A stretch of 64,000 nucleotides of DNA from Celeribacter sp. PS-C1. GTDB lineage: Bacteria > Pseudomonadota > Alphaproteobacteria > Rhodobacterales > Rhodobacteraceae. The notes under the pieces were generated by a model, which worked only from the letters and a program-made list of their open reading frames with translations, was not told the origin of the DNA and did no database searches. Below, in pieces: positions 43,997 to 52,792 of this stretch (position 1 is the first letter of the stretch; every line of letters starts with the position of its first letter). The position numbers were made by a program, and so were the translations under genes. Where the stretch lies: the NCBI RefSeq assembly GCF_019429625.1, contig NZ_JAHXRW010000001.1, positions 434,001-498,000 of the forward strand. The letters are read 5' to 3'.

Positions 43997-44590
43997 TTGA
44001 GCACGGCAAAAATGCGCGCATGGATCGCATTCGGGGCCAATTTACCGTCTGAAACCGGCACTCCTTTGGAGACGCTGAAAGAGGCCTTGCGGGCGTTGAG
44101 GGTGAAAGGCGTCGAAGTTGCGGCGCTCAGTCAGATTTATGAGACGCCTTGTTTCCCGGCGGGGGCTGGCCCGGATTATATCAATTTCGCGGCTGAGGTT
44201 TCCTATGATGGTCCTCCCGAGGCGTTGTTGTTGGTTCTGCACGAGGTAGAGGCCAGGCTGGGTCGGGTGCGGAAAACCCGTTGGGCCGGACGTCCGATTG
44301 ACCTTGATTTGATGGCCTATGAAGATGTGGTGCGGCCGGATGAGGCGACGCTTCGACAGTGGATCGAACTGCCGCTGACGGAGCAAACAGTGCGTGCGCC
44401 GGATCGGCTTATTCTGCCACATCCACGCATTCAGGATCGCGCCTTTATGCTGATTCCCTTTGCCGACTTGGCGCCGGAGTGGAGGCACCCGCTTTTGGAT
44501 AAAACCATTGCGGAGATGCTTGCGGCGCGGCCTGAGGATGAGAAAACCGAGGTAAAACCCATGTCCGGGGTTGCAATCGGCACCGATTAA
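43997..44590 (+). CDS. folK: 2-amino-4-hydroxy-6-hydroxymethyldihydropteridine pyrophosphokinase
   Basis: A 197-residue HPPK of folate synthesis. Signatures: WIAFGANLPSETGTPLETL (start of the fold), SQIYETPCFPAGAGPDYINFAAEV, EARLGRVRKTRWAGRPIDLDLM with the Asp-x-Asp ligands, and LPHPRIQDRAFMLIPFADL. I chose the TTG at 43997 because GAGAGG is 6-7 bases upstream; the ATG at 44012 would remove five residues and a GTG at 43979 would add six. It is the first gene of the folK-rpoZ-rsh run. Confidence 0.92.
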   Translation: MSTAKMRAWIAFGANLPSETGTPLETLKEALRALRVKGVEVAALSQIYETPCFPAGAGPDYINFAAEVSYDGPPEALLLVLHEVEARLGRVRKTRWAGRPIDLDLMAYEDVVRPDEATLRQWIELPLTEQTVRAPDRLILPHPRIQDRAFMLIPFADLAPEWRHPLLDKTIAEMLAARPEDEKTEVKPMSGVAIGTD

Positions 44591-44678
44591 GGGGAAAGGG
44601 CGCTTGTCAAGGCAGGGCCGAGCCCCTAAATAGAGCCTTTGAACAAATGCCCCGTCAATCCTAAAGATTGGAGATCCC

Positions 44679-45032
44679 ATGGCCCGCGTGACCGTTGAAG
44701 ATTGCGTCGACAAGGTTCCGAACCGCTTCGAGCTCGTGATGCTCGCCGCCCACCGTGCGCGCGAAGTTGCGTCTGGCTCTCCGCTGACCGTGGATCGGGA
44801 CAACGACAAGAACCCGGTTGTTGCTCTGCGTGAGATCGCCGAAGAGACCCAATCCGCCGACGCGCTGCGCGAGCGGATGATCGAAAGCCATCAGACCCAG
44901 ATCGAGGTCGATGAGCCGGAAGACGATCAAATGGCTCTGCTGATGGGTCAAGAGGCCGACAAACCGGCCGAGGACGACATGTCCGAAGAGAAACTGCTGC
45001 GCGCGCTGATGGAAGCGCAGGGGCAAAACTAA
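44679..45032 (+). CDS. rpoZ: RNA polymerase omega subunit
   Basis: A 117-residue omega subunit. The N-terminal core [32 protein letters not shown] is the conserved fold that wraps beta-prime, and [14 protein letters not shown] is the second conserved block. It has a long acidic C-terminal tail, as in alphaproteobacteria. Omega also forms part of a ppGpp-binding site, and the next gene encodes the ppGpp enzyme. A short hairpin (45038-45053) lies between the two genes. Confidence 0.95.
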   Translation: MARVTVEDCVDKVPNRFELVMLAAHRAREVASGSPLTVDRDNDKNPVVALREIAEETQSADALRERMIESHQTQIEVDEPEDDQMALLMGQEADKPAEDDMSEEKLLRALMEAQGQN

Positions 45033-45077
45033 GATGCGGGGCCAGATGGCCCCAATCCACGGAGTTCGCGGACCAAA

Positions 45078-47195
45078 ATGATCGACGTCGAAGACCTGAT
45101 CGCACTGGTCCGCAACTACAACCCCAAGACAAATGCCGATCTGATCCGTGAGGCTTATGCCTACGGACGTGAAATGCATGAGGGGCAGTTCCGCCGCTCC
45201 GGCGAACCCTATTTCACCCATCCCGTTGCCGTCGCCGCCATCCTGACCGAACAGTCTCTGGACGATGCGACGATCATCACAGCTTTGCTCCACGATACGA
45301 TCGAGGACACGCGAGCCTCCTATCAAGAGGTCGCGCGCAAGTTCGGCGAAGAGATCGCGGAGCTTGTGGATGGGGTGACGAAACTCACCAACCTGCAACT
45401 GTCGTCGACAGAGACCAAACAGGCGGAGAACTTCCGCAAGCTGTTCATGGCAATGTCGAAAGACCTGCGGGTGATCCTCGTGAAACTCGCCGACCGTCTG
45501 CACAACATGCGGACCATCAAGTCGATGCGCCCGGAGAAGCAACTCCAGAAAGCGCGCGAGACCATGGACATCTATGCGCCTCTGGCGGGCCGCATGGGGA
45601 TGCAATGGATGCGCGAGGAGTTGGAGGATTTGTCCTTCCGCGTCATCAACCCCGAGGCCCGCAACTCGATCATCCGCCGTTTTATTTTGCTGCAACGCGA
45701 AACGGGCGATGTGATCCATAAGATCAGCAATGACATCAGCGCCGAGTTGGAGCGCGAGGGGATTGAGGCAGACGTGCTTGGGCGGGCCAAGAAGCCCTAT
45801 TCAATTTGGCGTAAGATGGAGGAGAAACAGCAAAGTTTCTCCCGTCTGTCAGATATTTACGGATTCCGCGTCATCACCCGTTCTGAGATGGATTGCTACC
45901 GTGTCCTCGGTGTGATCCACCAGCGATGGCGTGCGGTGCCGACACGGTTCAAGGACTACATCAGCCAGCCGAAATCTAACGGCTATCGCTCGATTCACAC
46001 CACAGTCTCCGGGCGGGATGGCAAGCGCGTCGAAGTGCAAATCCGCACCCGTCAAATGCATGAAGTCGCGGAATCCGGCGTTGCGGCACATTGGTCCTAT
46101 CGTGACGGCGTGCGCGCGCAGAACCCCTTTGCCGTCGACCCGACGAAATGGCTGGCGAGTCTCACCGAGCGGTTCGAGAATGCCGAGGATCACTCTGAGT
46201 TTCTCGAACACGTCAAGTTGGAGATGTACTCCGACAAGGTTTTCACCTTCACGCCCAAAGGCGAGGTGGTGTCGCTTCCAAAAGGTGGCACGCCGTTGGA
46301 TTACGCCTATGCGATCCATACGCGCATCGGTGATAGTTGTGTCGGCGCCAAGGTCGACGGCATCCGCGTGCCGCTTTGGACCCGGTTGAAAAACGGTCAG
46401 AGCGTCGAAATTTTGACGGCTGAGGGCCAGCGGCCGCAGGCAACCTGGCTCGATATCGTGGTCACTGGCCGCGCCAAGGCGGCGATCCGCAAGTCCTTGC
46501 GCGAAGAGAACCGCGAACGCTTTGTCAAATTGGGTCGGGAATTGGCCCGTGTGGCCTTTGAGCACGTGGGCAAGAAGGCCTCTGAAAAGGCGTTGGCGAC
46601 GGCGGCGAAACAGATGTCCCTGGCCGATAGCGAGGCACTTTTGGCGCGTCTTGGGTCCGCGGAACTCACGGCTTCCGAGGTGGTCAAAGCGGTCTATCCG
46701 GAGCTGGTGCGCGAAAGTGGCGCGATCGACGCGAAGCGTGCGGTGCTTGGTCTTTCCGAAGGTGAGACCTATAATCGTGCCAAGTGCTGTCAGCCGGTGC
46801 CGGGCGAACGTATCGTCGGCATCACATATCGCGGCAAGGGCGTGGTGATCCATGCCATCGACTGTCCCGCGCTCGAAGAGCTTGAGGCGGAAACCAATCG
46901 CTGGGTCGATCTGCAATGGCATGCCGGGCCGCATGCGCCCCAATATACCGTGTCTTTGGATCTGACGATCTCCAACGATCCGGGGGTTTTGGGCCGTATC
47001 TGCACACTGATCGCGGAACAAAAGGCCAATATCTCGGACCTGAATTTCGTGGATCGCAAACCCGATTTCTATCGGTTGATCGTCGATGTGGATCTGCGAG
47101 ATGTGGAACATCTGCACGCTGTCATGCTGGCGCTTGAGGCCGAAAGCGAAGTGGCGCGGGTGCGCAGATACAGGAATTTGGACAGACGCCCTTGA
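45078..47195 (+). CDS. rsh: Bifunctional (p)ppGpp synthetase/hydrolase (RelA/SpoT homologue)
   Basis: A 705-residue long RSH. The HD hydrolase domain has FTHPVAVAAILTEQSLDDATI and ALLHDTIEDT (HD pair). The synthetase domain shows YSIWRKMEEKQQSFSRLSDIYGFRV and KSNGYRSIHTTV. Then TGS (VFTFTPKGEVVSLPKGGTPLDYAYAIH), the helical/zinc-finger region with AKCCQPVPGERIVGI, and a C-terminal ACT domain. Both catalytic halves look intact, so it would set the stringent-response alarmone level. Follows rpoZ. Confidence 0.95.
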   Translation: MIDVEDLIALVRNYNPKTNADLIREAYAYGREMHEGQFRRSGEPYFTHPVAVAAILTEQSLDDATIITALLHDTIEDTRASYQEVARKFGEEIAELVDGVTKLTNLQLSSTETKQAENFRKLFMAMSKDLRVILVKLADRLHNMRTIKSMRPEKQLQKARETMDIYAPLAGRMGMQWMREELEDLSFRVINPEARNSIIRRFILLQRETGDVIHKISNDISAELEREGIEADVLGRAKKPYSIWRKMEEKQQSFSRLSDIYGFRVITRSEMDCYRVLGVIHQRWRAVPTRFKDYISQPKSNGYRSIHTTVSGRDGKRVEVQIRTRQMHEVAESGVAAHWSYRDGVRAQNPFAVDPTKWLASLTERFENAEDHSEFLEHVKLEMYSDKVFTFTPKGEVVSLPKGGTPLDYAYAIHTRIGDSCVGAKVDGIRVPLWTRLKNGQSVEILTAEGQRPQATWLDIVVTGRAKAAIRKSLREENRERFVKLGRELARVAFEHVGKKASEKALATAAKQMSLADSEALLARLGSAELTASEVVKAVYPELVRESGAIDAKRAVLGLSEGETYNRAKCCQPVPGERIVGITYRGKGVVIHAIDCPALEELEAETNRWVDLQWHAGPHAPQYTVSLDLTISNDPGVLGRICTLIAEQKANISDLNFVDRKPDFYRLIVDVDLRDVEHLHAVMLALEAESEVARVRRYRNLDRRP

Positions 47196-47213
47196 GGGGG
47201 CTAAGGGGATGAT

Positions 47214-47864
47214 GTGGTCTTCAAACGCCGGGAAAAGCTAAAGCCACTTCAATGGCTTGCGCAATCCCTCTGGCCGAAGCGCGGCTGGGGGCGGGCGGTT
47301 CGATATCTCAAACATCGCCTCCATCGCTTGCCGGACACCCCACATAAAATCGCGCGCGGTGTTTTCGCGGGGGTGTTCTCCGTCTTTACACCCTTTTACG
47401 GCCTGCACTTCGTCATCGCCTTTCTGTTGGCCAAGCTGATGCGCGGCAATGCCATCGCGGCATTGCTGTCGACTTTCGTCGGCAACCCGCTGACCTATGT
47501 GCCGATCGGTGTGATCTCGATGAAAATGGGTCACTTCCTGCTCGGCACGGAATTCGACCACCATCACGAACGCAGTTTGGTTGGCAAGTTCTTCGATGCG
47601 GCGGATGATTTTTGGCGCAATTTCCTGGCGCTGTTCACGGATGACGTCACGAATTGGGATGCGCTGATCCGGTTCTGGCATGAGATTTTCCTGCCCTATC
47701 TGGTGGGGGGGATCATTCCGGGGATCGTGGCTGGGACCGTGGCCTATTACATCACCCTGCCGATGGTGACCGCCTATCAAAACCGCCGTCGCGGCAAGCT
47801 CAAGGCCAAGCTCGAAGAGTTGCGCCGCAAGAAGCAGGCCCAGAAAGCCGGGCATAAACCGTAA
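47214..47864 (+). CDS. DUF2062 domain-containing membrane protein
   Basis: A 216-residue protein with a basic N-terminus, then the DUF2062 pattern DTPHKIARGVFAGVFSVFTPFYGLHFVIA, NAIAALLSTFVGNPLTYVPI, and a C-terminal membrane segment LVGGIIPGIVAGTVAYYI, ending in a Lys/Arg-rich tail. The start is GTG at 47214 with AAGGGG about 6 bases upstream; the adjacent ATG at 47212 is out of frame. Function unknown. It is conserved between rsh and pdxJ in this group. Confidence 0.85.
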   Translation: MVFKRREKLKPLQWLAQSLWPKRGWGRAVRYLKHRLHRLPDTPHKIARGVFAGVFSVFTPFYGLHFVIAFLLAKLMRGNAIAALLSTFVGNPLTYVPIGVISMKMGHFLLGTEFDHHHERSLVGKFFDAADDFWRNFLALFTDDVTNWDALIRFWHEIFLPYLVGGIIPGIVAGTVAYYITLPMVTAYQNRRRGKLKAKLEELRRKKQAQKAGHKP

Positions 47865-47974
47865 TCCGGAGCAGGTCGCACAGGTCTTGATCGCCTTGAT
47901 TAGGATTTGTCGGTTTTCTTTCGTGATCCGCACGGTATTGTCCGCGGAAACACCTCTTGCTTGGGAACGACATC

Positions 47975-48718
47975 ATGACCCAGAAACTTCGCCTCGGTAT
48001 GAACATTGATCACGTCGCCACCGTGCGCAATGCGCGTGGCTCGGCCTACCCGGACCCGGTGCGGGCCGCGAAACTCGCCGAAGAGGCGGGGGCCGACGGG
48101 ATCACGGCGCACCTGCGCGAAGATCGCCGCCACATCACCGATGCGGACATTGAGGCCTTGGTCGCGAACCTTTCCGTGCCTTTGAATTTCGAGATGGCCG
48201 CCACCGACGAGATGCAGGCGATTGCTTTGCGGCACAAACCCCACGCGGTTTGCATCGTTCCCGAGAAACGCGAAGAGCGGACCACCGAAGGCGGGCTTGA
48301 GGTCGCGCGGGAGGAAAACCGTCTGGCGCATTTCATCGCTCCCTTGCGCGAGGCGGGATCGCGCGTGTCGATCTTCATCGCAGCCGACCAGCCTCAGATC
48401 GAGGCCGCGCATCGCATTGGGGCCGCTGTTGTCGAGTTGCACACGGGGGCCTATTGCGACCTGCATGCGGAAGGCAAATTTGCCGAGCGCGACGAGGAGT
48501 TGAAACGCCTGACCGAGATGGCGGCTTTCGCGCACTCTCTGGGGCTTGAGGTCCATGCCGGCCACGGGCTGACTTATGAAACTGTGCAACCCATCGCGGC
48601 TTTGCCGGAAATCGTCGAGTTGAACATCGGGCATTTCCTGATCGGCGAAGCGATTTTCCGCGGCATCATCCCGGCCATTCAGGAGATGCGCCGATTGATG
48701 GATGAGGCGCGAGGTTAA
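47975..48718 (+). CDS. pdxJ: Pyridoxine 5'-phosphate synthase
   Basis: A 247-residue TIM-barrel enzyme that condenses 1-deoxyxylulose-5-phosphate with 3-amino-2-oxopropyl phosphate. Family blocks: [69 protein letters not shown] and [14 protein letters not shown]. The start is ATG 47975 (MTQKLRL), since the protein family begins here. Vitamin B6 supply gene; its product 1-deoxyxylulose phosphate precursor is shared with the IspH pathway. Confidence 0.96.
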   Translation: MTQKLRLGMNIDHVATVRNARGSAYPDPVRAAKLAEEAGADGITAHLREDRRHITDADIEALVANLSVPLNFEMAATDEMQAIALRHKPHAVCIVPEKREERTTEGGLEVAREENRLAHFIAPLREAGSRVSIFIAADQPQIEAAHRIGAAVVELHTGAYCDLHAEGKFAERDEELKRLTEMAAFAHSLGLEVHAGHGLTYETVQPIAALPEIVELNIGHFLIGEAIFRGIIPAIQEMRRLMDEARG

Positions 48719-48736
48719 CGCGTTCAGGAGCTTGGT

Positions 48737-49141
48737 ATGATCCTCGGCATCGGCACAGATCTCGCGAATATCGACCGGATCACCGGGACGCTCGAGCGCT
48801 TTGGCGAGCGCTTCAAAAACCGTGTTTTCACGGACGTCGAACAGGTGAAGGCCGAGCGACGCCGTGATGTCGCGGGCACTTATGCGAAACGCTGGGCCGC
48901 AAAAGAAGCCTGTTCCAAGGCTTTGGGCACGGGGCTCGCGATGGGGATTTCGTGGAAGGATATGGCGGTCAAGAACCTCCACACCGGGCAGCCGGTGATG
49001 GAGGTCACGGGCTGGGCCAAAGAACGGCTCGACGAGATGACTCCGCCGGGGCATGAGGCGATCATCCATGTGACACTGACCGACGATCACCCCTGGGCGC
49101 AGGCCTTTGTGGTGATCGAAGCCCGCCCGAAGGGCAAATGA
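48737..49141 (+). CDS. acpS: Holo-[acyl-carrier-protein] synthase
   Basis: A 134-residue AcpS of standard length, which attaches 4'-phosphopantetheine to acyl carrier protein. Evidence: [15 protein letters not shown] with the Mg-binding Asp8, [25 protein letters not shown] with the conserved Lys-Glu-Ala, and the C-terminal [21 protein letters not shown]. It starts 18 bases after pdxJ. The pdxJ-acpS-lepB-rnc-era order is conserved in many proteobacteria. Confidence 0.96.
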   Translation: MILGIGTDLANIDRITGTLERFGERFKNRVFTDVEQVKAERRRDVAGTYAKRWAAKEACSKALGTGLAMGISWKDMAVKNLHTGQPVMEVTGWAKERLDEMTPPGHEAIIHVTLTDDHPWAQAFVVIEARPKGK

Positions 49142-49263
49142 GGCGAGTTTGCACAGTCTAGGCGGTGTAAAACCCCGCCTTCACGGGCGTTTGCCTTGAC
49201 TCCCCGCCGCGCGCCTTTCATATCCCGCTAAAGCGTAAAACCGTTTCCCCAAAGGACGAGAAG

Positions 49264-50046
49264 ATGAGCAGTGCCAAGGACAGCCTGACCGAAACCATCA
49301 AAACAGTGGTCTATGCCCTGCTGATCGCCGGGATTTTCCGCACGCTGTTCTTCCAGCCGTTCTTTATTCCGTCGTCCTCGATGAAAGATACGCTGCTGAT
49401 TGGCGACTTCCTCTTCGTCAACAAGATGAGCTACGGCTATTCGCAGTGGTCTTGCCCGAAGGTGGTGAATTTCCTTTGCCCGATCTCTGGCCGTATCCTT
49501 GGCTCTGAACCTGAGCGTGGTGACATCGTGGTGTTCGAACACCCCACCGAGCACCGCACCTTCGTCAAACGTCTGATCGGGATGCCGGGGGATCGGGTGC
49601 AGATTCGCGATGGTGTGATTTTCCTCAACGGCGAAGAGGTGACGCAGACGCCCGATGGTGCCTTTGTCGAGACCTTCGAAAAACAAGGCGCGGCTGCACG
49701 CTATCCGGCTTGTAGCAACACGCCGGGCGAAGGCGGCGAGTGCGTCAAAGAGAAATTCATCGAGACCCTGCCGGGCGGGCGTCAGCATTCGGTTCTGAAC
49801 ATCCGCACCACCGGCGTTGACAACACACAGGTCTACACCGTGCCTGCGAACAACTATTTCTTCATGGGTGACAACCGCGACAACTCCGCCGACAGCCGCG
49901 TGCCGACCACCATGGGCGGCGTGGGTTTTGTCCCCGAGGAATATCTCGTCGGGAAGGTCAGCAACGTGATTTTCTCCGCAGCCGGCAAACGTCTCGTCTA
50001 TTTCTGGACCTGGCGCAAAGACCGTTTCTTTAAGGCGGTGCAGTGA
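49264..50046 (+). CDS. lepB: Signal peptidase I
   Basis: A 260-residue membrane-anchored serine peptidase. One N-terminal helix ([20 protein letters not shown]) precedes the nucleophile Ser39 in [10 protein letters not shown]. The general base Lys102 lies in [16 protein letters not shown]. The later box is [14 protein letters not shown], followed by PEEYLVGKV. It cleaves signal peptides of exported preproteins at the periplasmic face. Coupled to rnc by a 4-base overlap. Confidence 0.96.
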   Translation: MSSAKDSLTETIKTVVYALLIAGIFRTLFFQPFFIPSSSMKDTLLIGDFLFVNKMSYGYSQWSCPKVVNFLCPISGRILGSEPERGDIVVFEHPTEHRTFVKRLIGMPGDRVQIRDGVIFLNGEEVTQTPDGAFVETFEKQGAAARYPACSNTPGEGGECVKEKFIETLPGGRQHSVLNIRTTGVDNTQVYTVPANNYFFMGDNRDNSADSRVPTTMGGVGFVPEEYLVGKVSNVIFSAAGKRLVYFWTWRKDRFFKAVQ

Positions 50047-50732
50047 AGATTTCCGCAGATATCCAGGCGTTCCAGACGCGGCTCGGGCATGAGTTTTCTC
50101 AGCCCGAATTGCTCCTGCGCGCGCTTACCCACAGTTCGATCTCGTCCGCGACCCGCCCCGACAACCAGCGCCTCGAATTTCTGGGCGACCGGGTTCTGGG
50201 CCTGACCATGGCCGAGGCGCTGTTCGAAAAAGATAAATCCGCCTCAGAGGGTCAGTTGGCGCCCCGCTTCAACGCCTTGGTGCGCAAAGAAACCTGTGCT
50301 GATGTGGCGCGTCAGATCGACCTTGGCGCCGTGTTGAAGCTGGGCCGCTCGGAGATGATGTCAGGCGGACGCCGCAAAGAGGCGTTGCTTGCCGATGCGA
50401 TGGAAGCGGTGATTGCCGCCGTCTATCGCGATGCCGGTTTCGAGGTTGCCAAAGCGCTGGTGCGCAAGCTCTGGGGTAAACGTATCGACCGGGTCGAAGA
50501 TGACGCCCGTGATGCGAAAACCGCGCTTCAGGAATGGGCGCAGGCCCGCGGGCAGAAGCCGCCGAAATATTCCGAAGTGGCCCGCAAAGGCCCCGATCAC
50601 GCGCCGATCTTCACCATCGAAGTGACGCTGGAAAGTGGCGAGGCGGAACGCTCCGAGGCGAATTCCAAACGTCAGGCCGAACAAGCCGCCGCCAAGGCGC
50701 TTTTGCAAAAACTGGAGGCCAAAAATGGCTGA
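50043..50732 (+). CDS. rnc: Ribonuclease III
   Basis: A 229-residue dsRNA endonuclease. The catalytic domain carries [14 protein letters not shown] (RNase III signature with Glu/Asp) and [19 protein letters not shown]-terminal dsRBD follows (about residues 160-225): [19 protein letters not shown] ... [13 protein letters not shown]. It processes rRNA and mRNA. Its start overlaps lepB by 4 bases and its end overlaps era by 8. Confidence 0.96.
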   Translation: MKISADIQAFQTRLGHEFSQPELLLRALTHSSISSATRPDNQRLEFLGDRVLGLTMAEALFEKDKSASEGQLAPRFNALVRKETCADVARQIDLGAVLKLGRSEMMSGGRRKEALLADAMEAVIAAVYRDAGFEVAKALVRKLWGKRIDRVEDDARDAKTALQEWAQARGQKPPKYSEVARKGPDHAPIFTIEVTLESGEAERSEANSKRQAEQAAAKALLQKLEAKNG

Positions 50733-51639
50733 AACGACACGCGCAGGTTTTGTGGCTTTGATCGGCGAACCCAACGCCGGCAAATCCACGCTGTTGAACC
50801 GCATGGTTGGCGCGAAAGTGTCGATCGTGACGCATAAGGTGCAAACCACCCGTGCCCGCATTCGCGGTGTTGCGATGGAGGGGGACAGCCAGATCGTTTT
50901 CGTCGACACCCCCGGCATTTTCAAACCCAAACGTCGGTTGGATCGCGCCATGGTGTCAGCCGCTTGGGGTGGCGCTGCGGATGCCGATGTCGTGGTGCTT
51001 TTGATCGAGGCGCATAAGGGCGTGACCGAGGGCGTCGAGGCCATTTTGGCGGCTTTGGACGAGCATTCGAACCCGAAACAGAAAGTCGCGCTGGCGATCA
51101 ACAAGATCGACATGGTGGACGTTGAGAAACTTCTCGCGATCACCAAGGACATGAACGAACGCCGAGACTTTGTGGAGACCTTCATGATCTCCGCTGAAAA
51201 GGGCAAAGGCGTTGACGATCTGCGCAAATGGCTCGCCCGCGAACTGCCGGAAGGACCGTGGCTCTATCCGGAGGACCAGATCGCCGATCTGCCGATGCGG
51301 ATGATTGCCGCTGAAATCACGCGCGAGAAACTGACGCTTAATCTGCACCAGGAATTGCCCTACCAGCTCACCGTCGAGACCGAGAATTGGGAAGAGCGCA
51401 AAGACGGTTCTGCCAAGGTCGATCAGGTGATCTATGTTTCGCGTGACGGGCATAAAGGCATCATCCTCGGCAAACGTGGCGAGACGATCAAACGCATTTC
51501 TCGCGCCGCGCGTGAGGAATTGTCAGAGTTTCTGGGCCGCAAGGTACACTTGTTCCTGCAGGTGAAAGTGCGCCCGAACTGGTTGGAAGAGGCCGAGCGC
51601 TACGGCGAAATGGGGCTCGATTTCAAAGACGGCAACTGA
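50725..51639 (+). CDS. era: GTPase Era
   Basis: A 304-residue GTPase for 16S rRNA maturation and 30S assembly. G1 GEPNAGKST (residues 14-22), G2 with KVQTTR, G3 FVDTPGIF, G4 INKIDM and G5 ISAEKGKG are all present. The C-terminal KH domain is recognisable in [24 protein letters not shown], followed by the era signature [11 protein letters not shown]. The ATG at 50725 lies inside the rnc end. Confidence 0.97.
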   Translation: MAETTRAGFVALIGEPNAGKSTLLNRMVGAKVSIVTHKVQTTRARIRGVAMEGDSQIVFVDTPGIFKPKRRLDRAMVSAAWGGAADADVVVLLIEAHKGVTEGVEAILAALDEHSNPKQKVALAINKIDMVDVEKLLAITKDMNERRDFVETFMISAEKGKGVDDLRKWLARELPEGPWLYPEDQIADLPMRMIAAEITREKLTLNLHQELPYQLTVETENWEERKDGSAKVDQVIYVSRDGHKGIILGKRGETIKRISRAAREELSEFLGRKVHLFLQVKVRPNWLEEAERYGEMGLDFKDGN

Positions 51640-51971
51640 TGGCGCGGCTGACGGCGGATGTCTGGGTCTCGGCCTATCTGACGCGGCTGCGGCTTGCCGA
51701 TATTCCGGCCTTTGTCGTGAAGAAAGGCGATGCCACAGCCGGCGCCGTGATGGTCAAACTCAACACGCTGGACGGTCAGGCCAAGGCGTTTCAACGCGAG
51801 TTTAACCTGATGGAAGATCGCCGCGACTGGATGGTTTTGGCCGAAGGCGAGGAGCGTGATGTGGATGCCTCTCTAGCCAAACAACGCAGCTTTGACCCCG
51901 ATCTCTGGATCATCGAAGTCGAGGACCGTCTGGGGCGCACGCTTTTGGATGAGCCTGGCTTATCGGATTGA
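51639..51971 (+). CDS. DUF1491 family protein
   Basis: A 110-residue protein of the alphaproteobacterial DUF1491 family. It begins [19 protein letters not shown], includes VVKKGDATAGAVMVKLN and ends with DPDLWIIEVEDRLGRTLLDE, the family signature. No function is known. The start shares one base with the era stop (TGATG), so it is cotranslated. Its conserved place between era and recO suggests an RNA- or DNA-linked role, but that is only context. Confidence 0.9.
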   Translation: MARLTADVWVSAYLTRLRLADIPAFVVKKGDATAGAVMVKLNTLDGQAKAFQREFNLMEDRRDWMVLAEGEERDVDASLAKQRSFDPDLWIIEVEDRLGRTLLDEPGLSD

Positions 51972-52030
51972 CCCCGCGTCTGTCGCGGGTCAGGGTCATG
52001 TGAGTATTTCGACCAAAAAGAAGCAGGCGC

Positions 52031-52774
52031 ATGATCGAGTGGCGCGATGAAGGGGTGGTCCTCTCCGTCCGAAAACATGGCGAGACCTCGGTGATTGTCG
52101 AGGTGTTTACCCCCGAGCACGGGCGGCATGCGGGCGTCGTGCGGGGCGGCATTTCTCGCAAGATGACTCCGCATTTGCAGCCGGGTGGGCAGGTTGCCGT
52201 CACTTGGAAAGCGCGGATCGAGGATCATCTAGGGAGCTTTACGTTCGAGCCGGTGAAAAGCCGCGCTCATGTGCTGAATGATCCCATGGCGTTGGCCGGA
52301 ATGACGGCGATGACCGCGATGCTCTCACATCTTCTGCCGGAGCGCGAGGCGCATGGCTATCTCTATGTCGACAGTCTGACGCTGTTCGATCGGATCGGCA
52401 CAGACCCGATGTGGCCGCTGGCCTATCTGCATTGGGAGGTATCTTTGTTGGAGGAGCTGGGCTTTGGCCTCGATCTGTCCTCTTGCGCGGTGACCGGATC
52501 GCCAGACGATCTGATTTATGTCTCGCCCAAGACGGGCCGTGCCGTGTCCCGAAAAGGCGCGGGGGAATGGGCGGATCGGCTTTTGCCCCTGCCGCAATGT
52601 CTGTTGGGGCAATCGTCTCTGGATTTTGCCGAGATCGGGCAGGGGCTCAGGACGACGGGACATTTTCTGGCGAAGATCACGGCGGAGTTGTCGGATCGGG
52701 GCCTGCCCGCCGCGCGGGATCGGTTCGTGGACCGGCTCGCAAAAAAGGCGGCGCAGGAGGCACCGCCTTTTTGA
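52031..52774 (+). CDS. recO: DNA repair protein RecO
   Basis: A 247-residue RecO of standard length, a mediator that loads RecA with RecR on SSB-coated DNA. Evidence: MIEWRDEGVVLSVRKHGETSVIVEVFTPEHGRHAGVVRG at the N-terminal OB fold, AHVLNDPMALAGMTAMTAMLS in the central helical part, and FGLDLSSCAVTGSPDDLIYVSPKTGRAVS in the zinc-finger-like region (cysteines partly lost). The final ten codons overlap an intrinsic terminator (52742-52772). Confidence 0.92.
   Translation: MIEWRDEGVVLSVRKHGETSVIVEVFTPEHGRHAGVVRGGISRKMTPHLQPGGQVAVTWKARIEDHLGSFTFEPVKSRAHVLNDPMALAGMTAMTAMLSHLLPEREAHGYLYVDSLTLFDRIGTDPMWPLAYLHWEVSLLEELGFGLDLSSCAVTGSPDDLIYVSPKTGRAVSRKGAGEWADRLLPLPQCLLGQSSLDFAEIGQGLRTTGHFLAKITAELSDRGLPAARDRFVDRLAKKAAQEAPPF
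52742..52772. terminator. Terminator embedded in the 3' end of recO, also serving mcd
   Basis: aaaaaggcgg (52742-52751) pairs with ccgccttttt (52763-52772) around an 11-base loop. The last T overlaps the recO stop codon. The symmetric A and T runs allow termination of both recO (+) and mcd (-, stop at 52793). Confidence 0.8.
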
Positions 52775-52792
52775 GGTTCTTTGAGACTTCGC

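Noticed and set aside
45038-45053. Hairpin ggggcca-ga-tggcccc between rpoZ and rsh as a terminator
   Set aside because: The 2-base loop and the lack of a T-run make termination unlikely; the genes are expected to be cotranscribed.
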